DNA of 64,000 bases from the NCBI RefSeq assembly GCF_040822065.1, contig NZ_CP162005.1, positions 5,914,384 to 5,978,383 of the forward strand. The letters run 5' to 3'. This DNA is from Pedobacter sp. WC2423 (GTDB taxonomy: Bacteria; Bacteroidota; Bacteroidia; Sphingobacteriales; Sphingobacteriaceae). Each line of letters begins with the position of its first letter. The stretch's first letter is position 1. Shown here in pieces: positions 26,237 to 34,992 of this stretch. A model generated the notes under the pieces. The model did no database searches, was not told the DNA's origin, and saw only the letters and a list, made by a program, of their open reading frames with translations. Both the position numbers and the translations under genes were made by a program.

Positions 26237-27604
26237 ATGAAGACATGCTCTCTGTTGATCAAAACGCTGCTGTTATCTCTGTTTTTTTTCTCCGTTACCA
26301 GTTGCCGGAAACCGGAAGACAAGCCGGACTATCCTGCCGGCAGCCAGGAAAGTATCAATTCCTGGGTGCTGGATAGTATGAAAGTATACTATTACTGGAA
26401 TAACAGTTTACCAGGAAAACCTGATCTGAATACTGATCCTTCGACTTTTTTTAAGGGGATACGAAATGGTGCTGACCGTTTTTCTGCGCTGGTCAATCCG
26501 GATCTTCCGGAAAGCTATCCGCCATCTTTAGCACATATTTTAGGATTTGACTGGATTACATTGCAGACTGGTGGTGGACAGGTGCAAACGGTAATCAGCC
26601 TGGTCGTTCCTGGTTCAAGAGGTGCAGAGAAAGGATTGACACGAGGTGATGTTATTCAGACTATTAATGGAACGGTGCCATCCGCAGCTAATATTGCAGG
26701 GCTGACAACCGCCAGTATTATACAACAAAGTGCCGAGCTCGAATTGGCCGGGAAAACCGGAACAATCAAAATCTCCAGATTAATCAATTCTGAAGATCCG
26801 GTATATACTTATAAAGTGTTTGAATCTGGTGGTCAGATTTATGGCTACCTGTTTTTAAATTCCTTCGAAGAAAGTGCTTTAGCGCAATTAAAAAAGGCTT
26901 TTACTTATTTTAGGCAGGAGCAAGTACAGGAGCTGATTGTTGACCTGCGCTATAATCCCGGAGGGAGTGTACCAGTTGCGGCTACCTTAGCAGCACTGAT
27001 CTCTTCAAATGTTACCGAAGGAGCTACTTTTGTAGAATATAGGGGGAATTCAAATGCAGGTTCCAGGAAAAGTAGTTTTGGAGCAGAAATGGGTAAGGTT
27101 CAGACCGTTCAGAAAGTCAGTTTTTCCGGAATTGCCAATTACCGTTTGAACCTCAGCAGAGTTTATGTGCTGACAGGCGGCCATACTGCATCTGCGGCCG
27201 AACTGCTGATCAATTCACTAAGACCTTATCTTACTGTTATTCAATCCGGGCAGCAAACACTAGGAAAGGATATGGCCAGTTTTGTGATTAAAGACTACAG
27301 GAATCCGCAGATCGTTCCGAAATGGGAAATCTATCCTATGATTTTTAAATTATACAATGCAGCCGGAAAAGGTGATTACAGTAATGGATTAATACCAGAT
27401 CAGACAGCGGATGAATTGTCAATACTTCCCTTGAAACCTTTTGGTGATATTTCAGATCCACTGATCCAGAGTTGTCTTGGAAAAAGCTTTGCTGGTACCA
27501 GTCAGGTCAGAACTGAAGCAGTCAGTGAAAAATCCAAAGTTCTTTATGATTCCAGGATTCCGGTTGATTTGAAATCAAACCTGACGATCATCAGGCCGGA
27601 ATAG
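26237..27604 (+). CDS. S41 family peptidase lipoprotein
   Basis: 455 residues with lipoprotein signal (SVTSCRK). An N-terminal helical region (SINSWVLDSMKVYYYWN) and a PDZ-like domain (about 95-190, GSRGAEKGLTRGDVIQTING) precede the S41 core. GGHTASAAE holds Ser319 and QTLGKDMAS holds Lys344, the same 25-residue spacing as in Tsp; LIVDLRYNPGG is the conserved strand. This is the smaller Bacteroidota surface/periplasmic type rather than Prc. Transcribed alone in front of the ECF sigma gene. Substrate unknown. Confidence 0.9.
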   Translation: MKTCSLLIKTLLLSLFFFSVTSCRKPEDKPDYPAGSQESINSWVLDSMKVYYYWNNSLPGKPDLNTDPSTFFKGIRNGADRFSALVNPDLPESYPPSLAHILGFDWITLQTGGGQVQTVISLVVPGSRGAEKGLTRGDVIQTINGTVPSAANIAGLTTASIIQQSAELELAGKTGTIKISRLINSEDPVYTYKVFESGGQIYGYLFLNSFEESALAQLKKAFTYFRQEQVQELIVDLRYNPGGSVPVAATLAALISSNVTEGATFVEYRGNSNAGSRKSSFGAEMGKVQTVQKVSFSGIANYRLNLSRVYVLTGGHTASAAELLINSLRPYLTVIQSGQQTLGKDMASFVIKDYRNPQIVPKWEIYPMIFKLYNAAGKGDYSNGLIPDQTADELSILPLKPFGDISDPLIQSCLGKSFAGTSQVRTEAVSEKSKVLYDSRIPVDLKSNLTIIRPE

Positions 27605-27669
27605 TAGTTATTTCATTTAAGTTAACATTTAATTAATCTGTAGTTTATATACTACATCATTCTGAAACT

Positions 27670-27677
27670 TAAATTTG
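27670..27677 (+). promoter_or_regulatory. Candidate -7 element of the ECF sigma gene
   Basis: TAAATTTG matches TAnnTTTG and ends 6 bp before the ATG at 27684, which would leave almost no 5' untranslated leader. No -33 TTG at the usual distance was found. Confidence 0.35.
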
Positions 27678-27683
27678 TAAGGT

Positions 27684-28280
27684 ATGACAGTATTAACAAA
27701 AGGTATCATTCAGGATTTCATAAATGGTGATGAATATGCTTTTACCCAGGTTTATCAGCTGTATTATAAAGATATCAGATCTTATTGTTTTCAACATACA
27801 CGTGCTGCTGAAATTGCAGACGAGCTAACCAGCGATGTTTTTCTGCGTCTTTGGGAAGCAAGGGCAAATCTGGATCCGGACCGGGAGATTAAACCCTATC
27901 TTTTTACGATTACAAAAAATGTAACCTTTAGCTGGTTAAAGCGTGTACTTTCGGATCAGAAGATGAAGAATGTATTTCGTGGAAGATATTTGTCTGCTCA
28001 GGAAGAAGCGAGCCAGCATATTGCAATTACTGCGGCTATGGATCTCGCTTTACTCCGTAAAATTATGGGGCGTATTCCTGCTAAGCGGAGACAGACCTTT
28101 GAATTGTGTAAAATTGACGGATTCACCTATGCTGAAGCTGCTAATATGCTGTCTGTTAGCAAAGAAACTATTAAAGAGCATATGAGTTTAGCCAAGAGAG
28201 ATCTGAGTAAACTTGCAGATGCAGCTGATTATCTTTACTTCTTTTTACCGCTTCTTTTTTCTCTGGATAATTTATTTTAA
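27684..28280 (+). CDS. RNA polymerase ECF sigma factor (Bacteroidota FecI-like)
   Basis: 198 residues. Region 2 (about 15-85) has FTQVYQLYYKDIRSYCFQHT and ADELTSDVFLRLWEAR; region 4 (about 125-185) ends in the helix-turn-helix TYAEAANMLSVSKETIKEHM. A hydrophobic tail follows. It is 42 bp before a FecR-type anti-sigma gene and a TonB-dependent receptor with an STN domain, the standard cell-surface signalling unit. It probably drives the downstream surface genes. Confidence 0.94.
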   Translation: MTVLTKGIIQDFINGDEYAFTQVYQLYYKDIRSYCFQHTRAAEIADELTSDVFLRLWEARANLDPDREIKPYLFTITKNVTFSWLKRVLSDQKMKNVFRGRYLSAQEEASQHIAITAAMDLALLRKIMGRIPAKRRQTFELCKIDGFTYAEAANMLSVSKETIKEHMSLAKRDLSKLADAADYLYFFLPLLFSLDNLF

Positions 28281-28322
28281 TTCCATCCCCCCTAAAGGGA
28301 TCACCCGATAGTATATAGTAGT

Positions 28323-29255
28323 ATGAAGTCGAGTGAGAAAAAGAATCTATACCGTAGGTTTCTTGAAAAAGAATTAAATGCAGCAGAGCTGGATGAGTTT
28401 TTCCTGTTAGTAGAAAATGGAGAATTTGATCTGGACTACCTGGATATGATGCCAGCAGTTAAAGAAGAGCTGGTCATTGATTCGCCGGTTAAAATAAGAC
28501 CTGTATTCAAACTTTTTATCAAGATAAGCATTGCGGCTTCCTTAGTGCTGATTTCTGCTTTAGCCTATTTAGCACAACGCAAGGCTGAAAACCTGAAACA
28601 ACAAACTTCGTTTACCACCGTCATTGTTCCTGTAGGATCAATTAAAATTATTACACTCACAGATCACTCTGTAGTTACGCTTAACTCAGGTTCCGTATTT
28701 AAATATCCGGCCGCATTCGCCTCTGGTAGCCGTAAAGTATTCCTGATTAAGGGAAAAGGCTTTTTTGAGATCGCTAAAGATAAGCACAGGCCTTTTACTG
28801 TGTATTCGGCAAAATTATCAACTACAGCTTTAGGAACTTCTTTCACGGTAGAAAATTATAAAAACTATCAGCTGGAAAAAATACGCTTATATACAGGGAA
28901 GGTTGAAATAGGCAGTCAGCAAAAAGGCTTTACAGCTTTAAAACTGATCCCCGGGCAGCAGTACAGCCAGGTTGGAGATGCAGGGGAGAAATCAGTATTT
29001 GATAATGAAAATCAGCTTAAATCTTATATAGAAGAGGGTACACTGGAATTTAACAATACAAGCTTAACAGAGGCTTTAGCACAAGTAGCCTCTTACTATA
29101 ATACTACACTGCAATTCGAAAAGCAAGATTTAAAAGGCTTTGCCATTAGCGGCAGGTTCAGAAATGAACCTCTTAAAGATGTACTTAAAACACTCTTATT
29201 TACACACCATTTAAAGTTTAAAAAAATCCCTGAGGGGTATGTTATTATGAATTGA
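28323..29255 (+). CDS. FecR-family anti-sigma factor
   Basis: 310 residues: cytoplasmic sigma-binding part (1-58), one membrane helix (about 60-85, LFIKISIAASLVLISALAYL), a periplasmic FecR domain (VVTLNSGSVFKYPAAF, GKGFFEIAKDKHRPFTVYS, LGTSFTVENY) and a C-terminal DUF4974 domain (LEFNNTSLTEALAQVASYYN). It would hold the preceding sigma factor until the partner TonB receptor reports its ligand. Followed by a hairpin before the receptor gene. Confidence 0.94.
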   Translation: MKSSEKKNLYRRFLEKELNAAELDEFFLLVENGEFDLDYLDMMPAVKEELVIDSPVKIRPVFKLFIKISIAASLVLISALAYLAQRKAENLKQQTSFTTVIVPVGSIKIITLTDHSVVTLNSGSVFKYPAAFASGSRKVFLIKGKGFFEIAKDKHRPFTVYSAKLSTTALGTSFTVENYKNYQLEKIRLYTGKVEIGSQQKGFTALKLIPGQQYSQVGDAGEKSVFDNENQLKSYIEEGTLEFNNTSLTEALAQVASYYNTTLQFEKQDLKGFAISGRFRNEPLKDVLKTLLFTHHLKFKKIPEGYVIMN

Positions 29256-29291
29256 GCGCTCGATAAACCAGGTACGTTGTACCAACAAAAA

Positions 29292-29324
29292 AAGAGCAGT
29301 ACCGCTGGCGGCAGTACTGCTCTT
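29292..29324 (+). terminator. Hairpin between fecR-like and TonB-receptor genes
   Basis: AAGAGCAGTAC (29292-29302) and GTACTGCTCTT (29314-29324) form an 11-bp stem extended by two pairs after one mismatch. It follows an A run and has only a weak T stretch after it, so it may be a terminator or an attenuator lowering receptor read-through. Confidence 0.55.
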
Positions 29325-29395
29325 AATTACCGGTCAGACCGGAAAAAAACAATGATAAATTACGATTCACAGGCGCAATAAACCATTCCAAAAGT

Positions 29396-32300
29396 ATGAT
29401 TATATATTTACTGTCCAAAAAAAAATATACAGTATATCCTATTCAACCCTTACTACTCTTCAGTTTTTTGATTATTTTCTTATCATTTTACCGTATTTCC
29501 AAAGCGCAGGGGCAGACTGGGACAATCACCCTGATGTATAAAAATTGTACCGCTCAGACCTTATTAAAGGATTTAGATAAACAATCGTCTTTTACTTTTG
29601 TGTTTGATCCGGCTCAGATGAGCGAGGTTAAACTTCAAAATATTAATTACAATCATCTGCCACTAAAACTTGTACTGGATGACCTGGAAAAGAAGACTAA
29701 TCTTAATTTTTCCATGTTAAATTCAAATATTTCAGTCCGCTTAACGGTAAAGCCTCCCGTAAAAAAGCCAGAGCCGGGAAAAATAACCGGCACAATCAGC
29801 GATGAAAAAGGAGAAACTTTTCCAAGCGCAAGTATCAGGGTTATCGAACTGGGATCTGGTATGCAGAGTGCTGTTGATGGAACTTATGTAATGTCCCTTC
29901 CTCCAGGAACCTATACACTGGAAATCAGTTATATTTCTTATCAGACGCAAAAAATAACTGGCGTACAAATTAAGGCAGGTGCAATAACCAAGCTGGATAT
30001 TTCTATGAAGCCTGCTGCAAATGCATTAAAGGAAGTGGTGGTAACTTCTGGTTATCAAAAAGCTTCCACAGCCGGATTATATGCAAGGCAGAAAACTGCT
30101 GCCGGGATTACTGACGGGATTTCTGCGGCGCAGATAACGCGTACACCTGATAATAATGTAGGTGCTATTTTAAAGCGTGTAAGTGGTTTAAATGTAGTTG
30201 ATAACCGTTATGTAGTGGTTCGCGGATTGAGCGACAGGTATAATCAGGCTCAGATAGATGGGGTTACTCAGCCAAGTACAGATATGAGCCAGAAGAATTT
30301 TGCTTTTGATGCGATACCTGCTGAAATGGTGAGTAGCATTGTAGTAAACAAAACTGCAACCCCAGATCTTTCTTCGGAGTTTGCTGGTGGACAGGTTATT
30401 GTAAATACACTGGACATCCCGGTTCAGAATTTTACGCAGTTCCAGATAGGTTCTGGTTATAACAGCAATACCATTGGCAAAGACTTTATACAGGCAGGAA
30501 AACGGGGAAATGCAGAGTTTTTAGGTTTTATGGGCGATGGACACCAATTGCCAAATGGATTGCGTAGCTGGGTAAATAGTAACCAGGGAGGCGTTCCTGA
30601 TTATGTGGCAGTGCAAAGCAAGGCTTTTGATCCTGAAGGTTTCAGGTTTTACCGGTATGGATTTACACCTAATCAAAATTACAGGTTTTCTCTGGGCCGG
30701 ACTTATCCTTTGAAAAATGGAGTGACCTTCGGTTTTGTAGGTGGCGTAACTTTACGTAATAGTCAGGAAATCAGTGATTATATCAGTACCAGAGCTGGTT
30801 TCACAGTGCAGGCAATTGATAGTGCAAAAATACGTCAGAACGGAAATATTTATCAATATAACGCTACGATAAGCGGACTCTTAAATTTTGGTCTTCAGGG
30901 AAAGGGATTTAAAATCAGCCTGAGAAATATGTATTCTCATGTGTATAAAAACGATTATTACACTTATACCAGCAGACAGCCTAATGATGAGCTGGACACT
31001 TTAGAAAGCCGTCGGATCAAATTTAATCTTCAGGCTCCGGAAAGTACGACAGTGCTGCAGCATAAACTGGAGGGGGAGCATACGCTGGATGAATCTGGTA
31101 TTAAATTAACCTGGAATGGTTCCTATACCAGCGTGGGGCAGCAGCTTAATGATCAGCGGAAATTCACAGCTTTTAATTCAGGAACTATAAATGGTCAGTC
31201 GTATTATCAGCGTTATCTGGTCGCTAATCCTTATCAGAATGATGGTAATCCTGATTATCGGTTGTATACCGATACCAAAGAAAAAGATTATAACTGGGGA
31301 CTGAATCTTTCCAGATCTTTTGATTTTATGCAAGACAAAACACTGGTGAAAATAGGGTATAGTGGTTTTTATAAGAAAAGGGATTTATCAAGTGTGATTG
31401 CTGAAATTTATAATGATTCACATGATATTCTGGAGGTTGCGCCTTATGAATATAGTTTGCGCCCGGAAATTTTAGGTACAGGGCCGGGGCAGGTATTTTA
31501 TAACATCCCTGCTGAATTCGGATCACAATTTAGTGGTCAATCAAATTCACACAGTGCTTATGCAATGCTGGATCAGCGGTTGTTCAGGAAATTGAGAGTA
31601 GTTTATGGAGTAAGGTATGAAACCTATAAACTGACCAATTTGCAGCTTAAAAGAAAGAGTGGAGATGAGCCGGCCAATAAAGATGATAACACGAATTTTC
31701 TTCCTTCGGCAAATATTACCTACAGTTTAACTGAAAATCTGAATTTCAGAGCTTCTTATGCAACAACGATTATCAGACCAGATTTTAGAGAAACTTCTGA
31801 TTTTAACTCTTATGATCCGCGCAGGGATATCAGAATAAGGGGTGGTGATTTAAAAAGTACAAAGGTGAACAATGCGGATGTCAGGTTTGAATGGTATCCG
31901 GCTGCTGGTGAAATCATCTCCTTATCAGGATTCTATAAGAAATTTGATAAGCCAATTGAATTGGTCTTTATCCAGGAAATGGCCGTGGATCAATATGCTT
32001 TTCAGAATCAGAAATCGGCCATTAATTATGGTCTGGAACTGGAAGTCAGAAAATCATTGAGTTTTATTGCTGACCGCTCCTGGCTGCGTAATCTTTCTGT
32101 TTTTGGAAATGGAACCATCATCAGATCAAAAGTAAAAGCTATTCAATATGGAGGGACTGATAATAAAGTACCTAAAGAAGTCCAGACTACCAGACCGCTT
32201 TTTGGTCAGTCTCCGTGGATAGCCAATGTTGGGCTTTCTTATACAAAAGATCAGTATGGTGTCAATGTAGTTTATAATAAATCGGGGTACCGTACCAATA

Positions 32301-32596
32301 CTATTAATGACAATCCTCAGTCTGTTGAATTTGAAATGGGACGTGATCTGGTGGATTTACAGTTGTTTACCCGCCTTTTTAAACAAAAAGGAGAACTCAA
32401 ATTGAATATAGCCAATCTGCTGAATTCGAAAACCACTTTTTATAAGAACTGGGAAGGATATACTGGGGGGGGCGAGGGTGGATTTGCGCCTGTACCCGGA
32501 AAATCCGAACGCTATAATAAAGATGAAGGGGATTTTATTACTTACCAGGCTAAAAACGGGACGAATGTAAGTATGGCATTTACTTATAGATTTTAA
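29396..32596 (+). CDS. TonB-dependent outer-membrane receptor with STN signalling domain
   Basis: 1066 residues. After the signal sequence (ending SKAQ), an STN domain (about 40-110, CTAQTLLKDLDKQSSFTFVF) is placed to contact FecR. A carboxypeptidase-regulatory-like domain (about 130-205, GTISDEKGETFPSASIRVIE), plug (LKEVVVTSGYQ, YVVVRGLSDRYNQAQIDG) and a 22-strand barrel ending in MAFTYRF follow. It resembles the FecA-like/CirA group with plug motif RGLSDRY rather than SusC. The next gene is a secreted lipoprotein, not SusD. Ligand unknown. Confidence 0.93.
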   Translation: MIIYLLSKKKYTVYPIQPLLLFSFLIIFLSFYRISKAQGQTGTITLMYKNCTAQTLLKDLDKQSSFTFVFDPAQMSEVKLQNINYNHLPLKLVLDDLEKKTNLNFSMLNSNISVRLTVKPPVKKPEPGKITGTISDEKGETFPSASIRVIELGSGMQSAVDGTYVMSLPPGTYTLEISYISYQTQKITGVQIKAGAITKLDISMKPAANALKEVVVTSGYQKASTAGLYARQKTAAGITDGISAAQITRTPDNNVGAILKRVSGLNVVDNRYVVVRGLSDRYNQAQIDGVTQPSTDMSQKNFAFDAIPAEMVSSIVVNKTATPDLSSEFAGGQVIVNTLDIPVQNFTQFQIGSGYNSNTIGKDFIQAGKRGNAEFLGFMGDGHQLPNGLRSWVNSNQGGVPDYVAVQSKAFDPEGFRFYRYGFTPNQNYRFSLGRTYPLKNGVTFGFVGGVTLRNSQEISDYISTRAGFTVQAIDSAKIRQNGNIYQYNATISGLLNFGLQGKGFKISLRNMYSHVYKNDYYTYTSRQPNDELDTLESRRIKFNLQAPESTTVLQHKLEGEHTLDESGIKLTWNGSYTSVGQQLNDQRKFTAFNSGTINGQSYYQRYLVANPYQNDGNPDYRLYTDTKEKDYNWGLNLSRSFDFMQDKTLVKIGYSGFYKKRDLSSVIAEIYNDSHDILEVAPYEYSLRPEILGTGPGQVFYNIPAEFGSQFSGQSNSHSAYAMLDQRLFRKLRVVYGVRYETYKLTNLQLKRKSGDEPANKDDNTNFLPSANITYSLTENLNFRASYATTIIRPDFRETSDFNSYDPRRDIRIRGGDLKSTKVNNADVRFEWYPAAGEIISLSGFYKKFDKPIELVFIQEMAVDQYAFQNQKSAINYGLELEVRKSLSFIADRSWLRNLSVFGNGTIIRSKVKAIQYGGTDNKVPKEVQTTRPLFGQSPWIANVGLSYTKDQYGVNVVYNKSGYRTNTINDNPQSVEFEMGRDLVDLQLFTRLFKQKGELKLNIANLLNSKTTFYKNWEGYTGGGEGGFAPVPGKSERYNKDEGDFITYQAKNGTNVSMAFTYRF

Positions 32597-32755
32597 ATGT
32601 GTTTTTATGAGAACTGTTTATTTATATAATTACAGTAAACTACTTATAATCAAATAATTATTAATATAAACTTAACATAAAATATCTTTTATCAAAACAT
32701 AAGACTATTAACTTTATGATTATAAATAATAACCCAAAAACCAATTAAAAAAACG

Positions 32756-34162
32756 ATGAAAAAATTCACAAAACAGGCGCTTGCAATTGTTACAATTGCA
32801 GCATTCGCAGTCGCTGGCTGTAAAAAAGGATCTGATGGAAGCTTTGACCGTTCAACTGGGGCTGGCGGCCCTTTTACAGGAGCTGATTCTGTAATCGTTG
32901 GAAACATTTCTGCAAGCAGAACATTAAGTCCGGGTAAAGTGTACAAATTAAAAGGTGTTGTTTATGTGACTGGCGGAGCTAAACTAACCATTAAACCAGG
33001 TACTGTATTAACTACAGGTGATGCTGTAAATTACAAAGTTGATCCTTCATCTGCAGTAGTAAATGCTATTGCCGGAGTATTAGTGATCACAAAAGGAGCT
33101 TCAATTGATGCAGTTGGAACACCTTCACAACCAATCGTATTCACTTCACCAAAAGCAAGTGGTTCACGTGTTGCTGGTGATTTTGGAGGTCTGATTGTAT
33201 TAGGACAATCAACTACAAACAGAGCTACTGCTCCTCAGATTGAAGGCTTACCAAAGTATGATGCAAATGGAGTTGCACTAGGTGTTGATATCACTTATGG
33301 TGGTTCTATTCCGGCCGATAACTCTGGTAAAATTCAGTATGTACGTATTGAATACGCAGGTTACAAATTAGCGATTGACAATGAAATTAATGGTTTAACA
33401 CTTGGTGGTGTTGGTTCAGGTACAACTCTTGATCATATCCAGGTTTCTTATGGAGCTGATGATGCGTTCGAATTTTTCGGAGGTACTGTAAACGCAAAAT
33501 ATCTGTTAGCAGTTGGTAATGATGATGATGATTTTGATACTGATTTCGGATTTAGCGGAAATATCCAGTATGCAATTGGTCTGAAAGATCCTAGCTCAAC
33601 ACATAGTACAAGTGGTGGTGTTTCGGATTCTAACGGTATTGAATCAGATAACGATGGTACAGGTACAACTGCTTCTCCAAGAACTAAACCTACTTATTCA
33701 AACTTCACTTTATTAGGATATTCAACTACAAGCACAGGATTACGTGCAGGAAACCGCTGGAGAAGAAACAGTGATCTTGCTATCACTAATTCAATCATTG
33801 CTGGTTATAACACCGCAGCTGAATTCCAAAGTGGTACTGAAACCAGTGCAACTCCAGGTGGATTCAACAATAATAATGTTCACGCATTTACAACTGTATT
33901 CAGCCCTGCAACTGCTGTTTCTCTGACGGGAAGTACAAATGCAACTTCAACTGATGCTAATCCGGATGCATTTGTTGCATTAGGTATCAGAGGTACAAGA
34001 ACTTTAAGTCCTTTCTACACAACTGCTGTAGCAGGAACTTATAACTTCACCAACCTGACTCCAAGAGTTGCGGGTAGTACAAAAGGTGCAGTACTTACTG
34101 CTAACCTTGGCGAGTGGACTTCTGGATGGGTACAATTTGCGCCTCAGACTTCTGTAGACTAA
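32756..34162 (+). CDS. Beta-helix-like surface lipoprotein
   Basis: 468 residues with lipoprotein signal AAFAVAGCKK. The body repeats short beta-rungs typical of right-handed helix folds (for example GGAKLTIKPGTVLTTG, AGVLVITKGASIDAVG and PIVFTSPKASG), with GDFGGLIVLGQSTTN, a block I know from Bacteroidota and gammaproteobacterial secreted proteins found beside TonB receptors. An acidic stretch NDDDDFDTDFGFSGN might bind calcium. Likely partner of the preceding receptor, as SusD is for SusC, but the function is unproven. Confidence 0.75.
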   Translation: MKKFTKQALAIVTIAAFAVAGCKKGSDGSFDRSTGAGGPFTGADSVIVGNISASRTLSPGKVYKLKGVVYVTGGAKLTIKPGTVLTTGDAVNYKVDPSSAVVNAIAGVLVITKGASIDAVGTPSQPIVFTSPKASGSRVAGDFGGLIVLGQSTTNRATAPQIEGLPKYDANGVALGVDITYGGSIPADNSGKIQYVRIEYAGYKLAIDNEINGLTLGGVGSGTTLDHIQVSYGADDAFEFFGGTVNAKYLLAVGNDDDDFDTDFGFSGNIQYAIGLKDPSSTHSTSGGVSDSNGIESDNDGTGTTASPRTKPTYSNFTLLGYSTTSTGLRAGNRWRRNSDLAITNSIIAGYNTAAEFQSGTETSATPGGFNNNNVHAFTTVFSPATAVSLTGSTNATSTDANPDAFVALGIRGTRTLSPFYTTAVAGTYNFTNLTPRVAGSTKGAVLTANLGEWTSGWVQFAPQTSVD

Positions 34163-34183
34163 TTTATAATTTTCTCTTTTTTG

Positions 34184-34219
34184 AAAAAGCAGTGTCCCTT
34201 ATATGGGGGGCTGCTTTTT
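34184..34219 (+). terminator. Terminator after the beta-helix lipoprotein gene
   Basis: AAAAAGCAG (34184-34192) pairs with CTGCTTTTT (34211-34219). It covers an ATG at 34203 that would otherwise extend the next gene, which supports the later start at 34236. Confidence 0.7.
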
Positions 34220-34235
34220 CCTTATTCCAACGCTA

Positions 34236-34958
34236 ATGAGAATAATTTTCTACTCTATTTTATCTGTATTAAGTCTCTTTTGTTTTTTATCCTGTTCTAA
34301 AGGGGAGCCAGTGAAAGACTTGTTGTTTGGTAAACTCGCTATGATGGATTTTACTCTTGGGGGAATCACCATTGTAGAAGGCGGAGCTAATAAATTGCTT
34401 CCTCCGGTAAATAATGTAAGCCTGGTTTCGGGCGGGAACAGGTTTAGGTTCTATGCTCAAAACAATTTATTATTAGATACCTCATTGATGGTGGAGGCTT
34501 ATAAAAAACATACTTATTTTATGTTTAAGCCGAATGTAAATACACCACTTCGTGTTTTTGATGAATCATTGAATGGTTTTGATCAGGAAACTTTACCAGA
34601 TGCCTTGTCAGTGAAAATCAGTATGGCTAATTTTTCTGGTACACTGCCTGACCTGGTCAATATTTATGTAAGAACAAATACCTATAAAATTCCAGTTTCC
34701 CAGCAAATACAAATTGGTGAATTTCTGAATGTTTCAACTTCATTCTCTGGATTTAAAAAGCTGACCCTTGGGTTGAACTCTTCCTCGCTGCCTGAAAATG
34801 CAATTGTACTGGTTATTAAAGATCCGGTTAGTCAGCAAGTACTTAAAACGATCAATTTTACTTTACCAAAAGTTATCAATTCAGATCAATTGGTTGACAA
34901 TGTTTATTTACTCTACGTAAACGACCAGAATGGCGTTACGACACTGATGAGCAAATAA
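34236..34958 (+). CDS. Lipoprotein of unknown function in the surface locus
   Basis: 240 residues with lipoprotein signal ending FCFLSCSK. Beta-rich body with two apparent halves; blocks such as NNVSLVSGGNRFRFYAQNN and PDLVNIYVRTNTYKIP recall DUF4397-like lipoproteins, but I cannot assign a family with confidence. The start at 34236 is preferred over 34203 because the earlier ATG lies in the terminator of the preceding gene and precedes the signal peptide. It is 34 bp upstream of the giant T9SS cargo gene and probably co-transcribed with it. Confidence 0.7.
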   Translation: MRIIFYSILSVLSLFCFLSCSKGEPVKDLLFGKLAMMDFTLGGITIVEGGANKLLPPVNNVSLVSGGNRFRFYAQNNLLLDTSLMVEAYKKHTYFMFKPNVNTPLRVFDESLNGFDQETLPDALSVKISMANFSGTLPDLVNIYVRTNTYKIPVSQQIQIGEFLNVSTSFSGFKKLTLGLNSSSLPENAIVLVIKDPVSQQVLKTINFTLPKVINSDQLVDNVYLLYVNDQNGVTTLMSK

Positions 34959-34992
34959 GCTCCAAAAAAGAATGATTTTAATATTCATATAA

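Noticed and set aside
29331..29342. Short CCGGTC/GACCGG inverted repeat before the TonB receptor as an operator
   Set aside because: Only six bases per arm next to a stronger hairpin; too little to call.
34203..34235. Earlier start of the lipoprotein at 34236
   Set aside because: It lies inside the terminator hairpin of the preceding gene and would put residues in front of the signal peptide.
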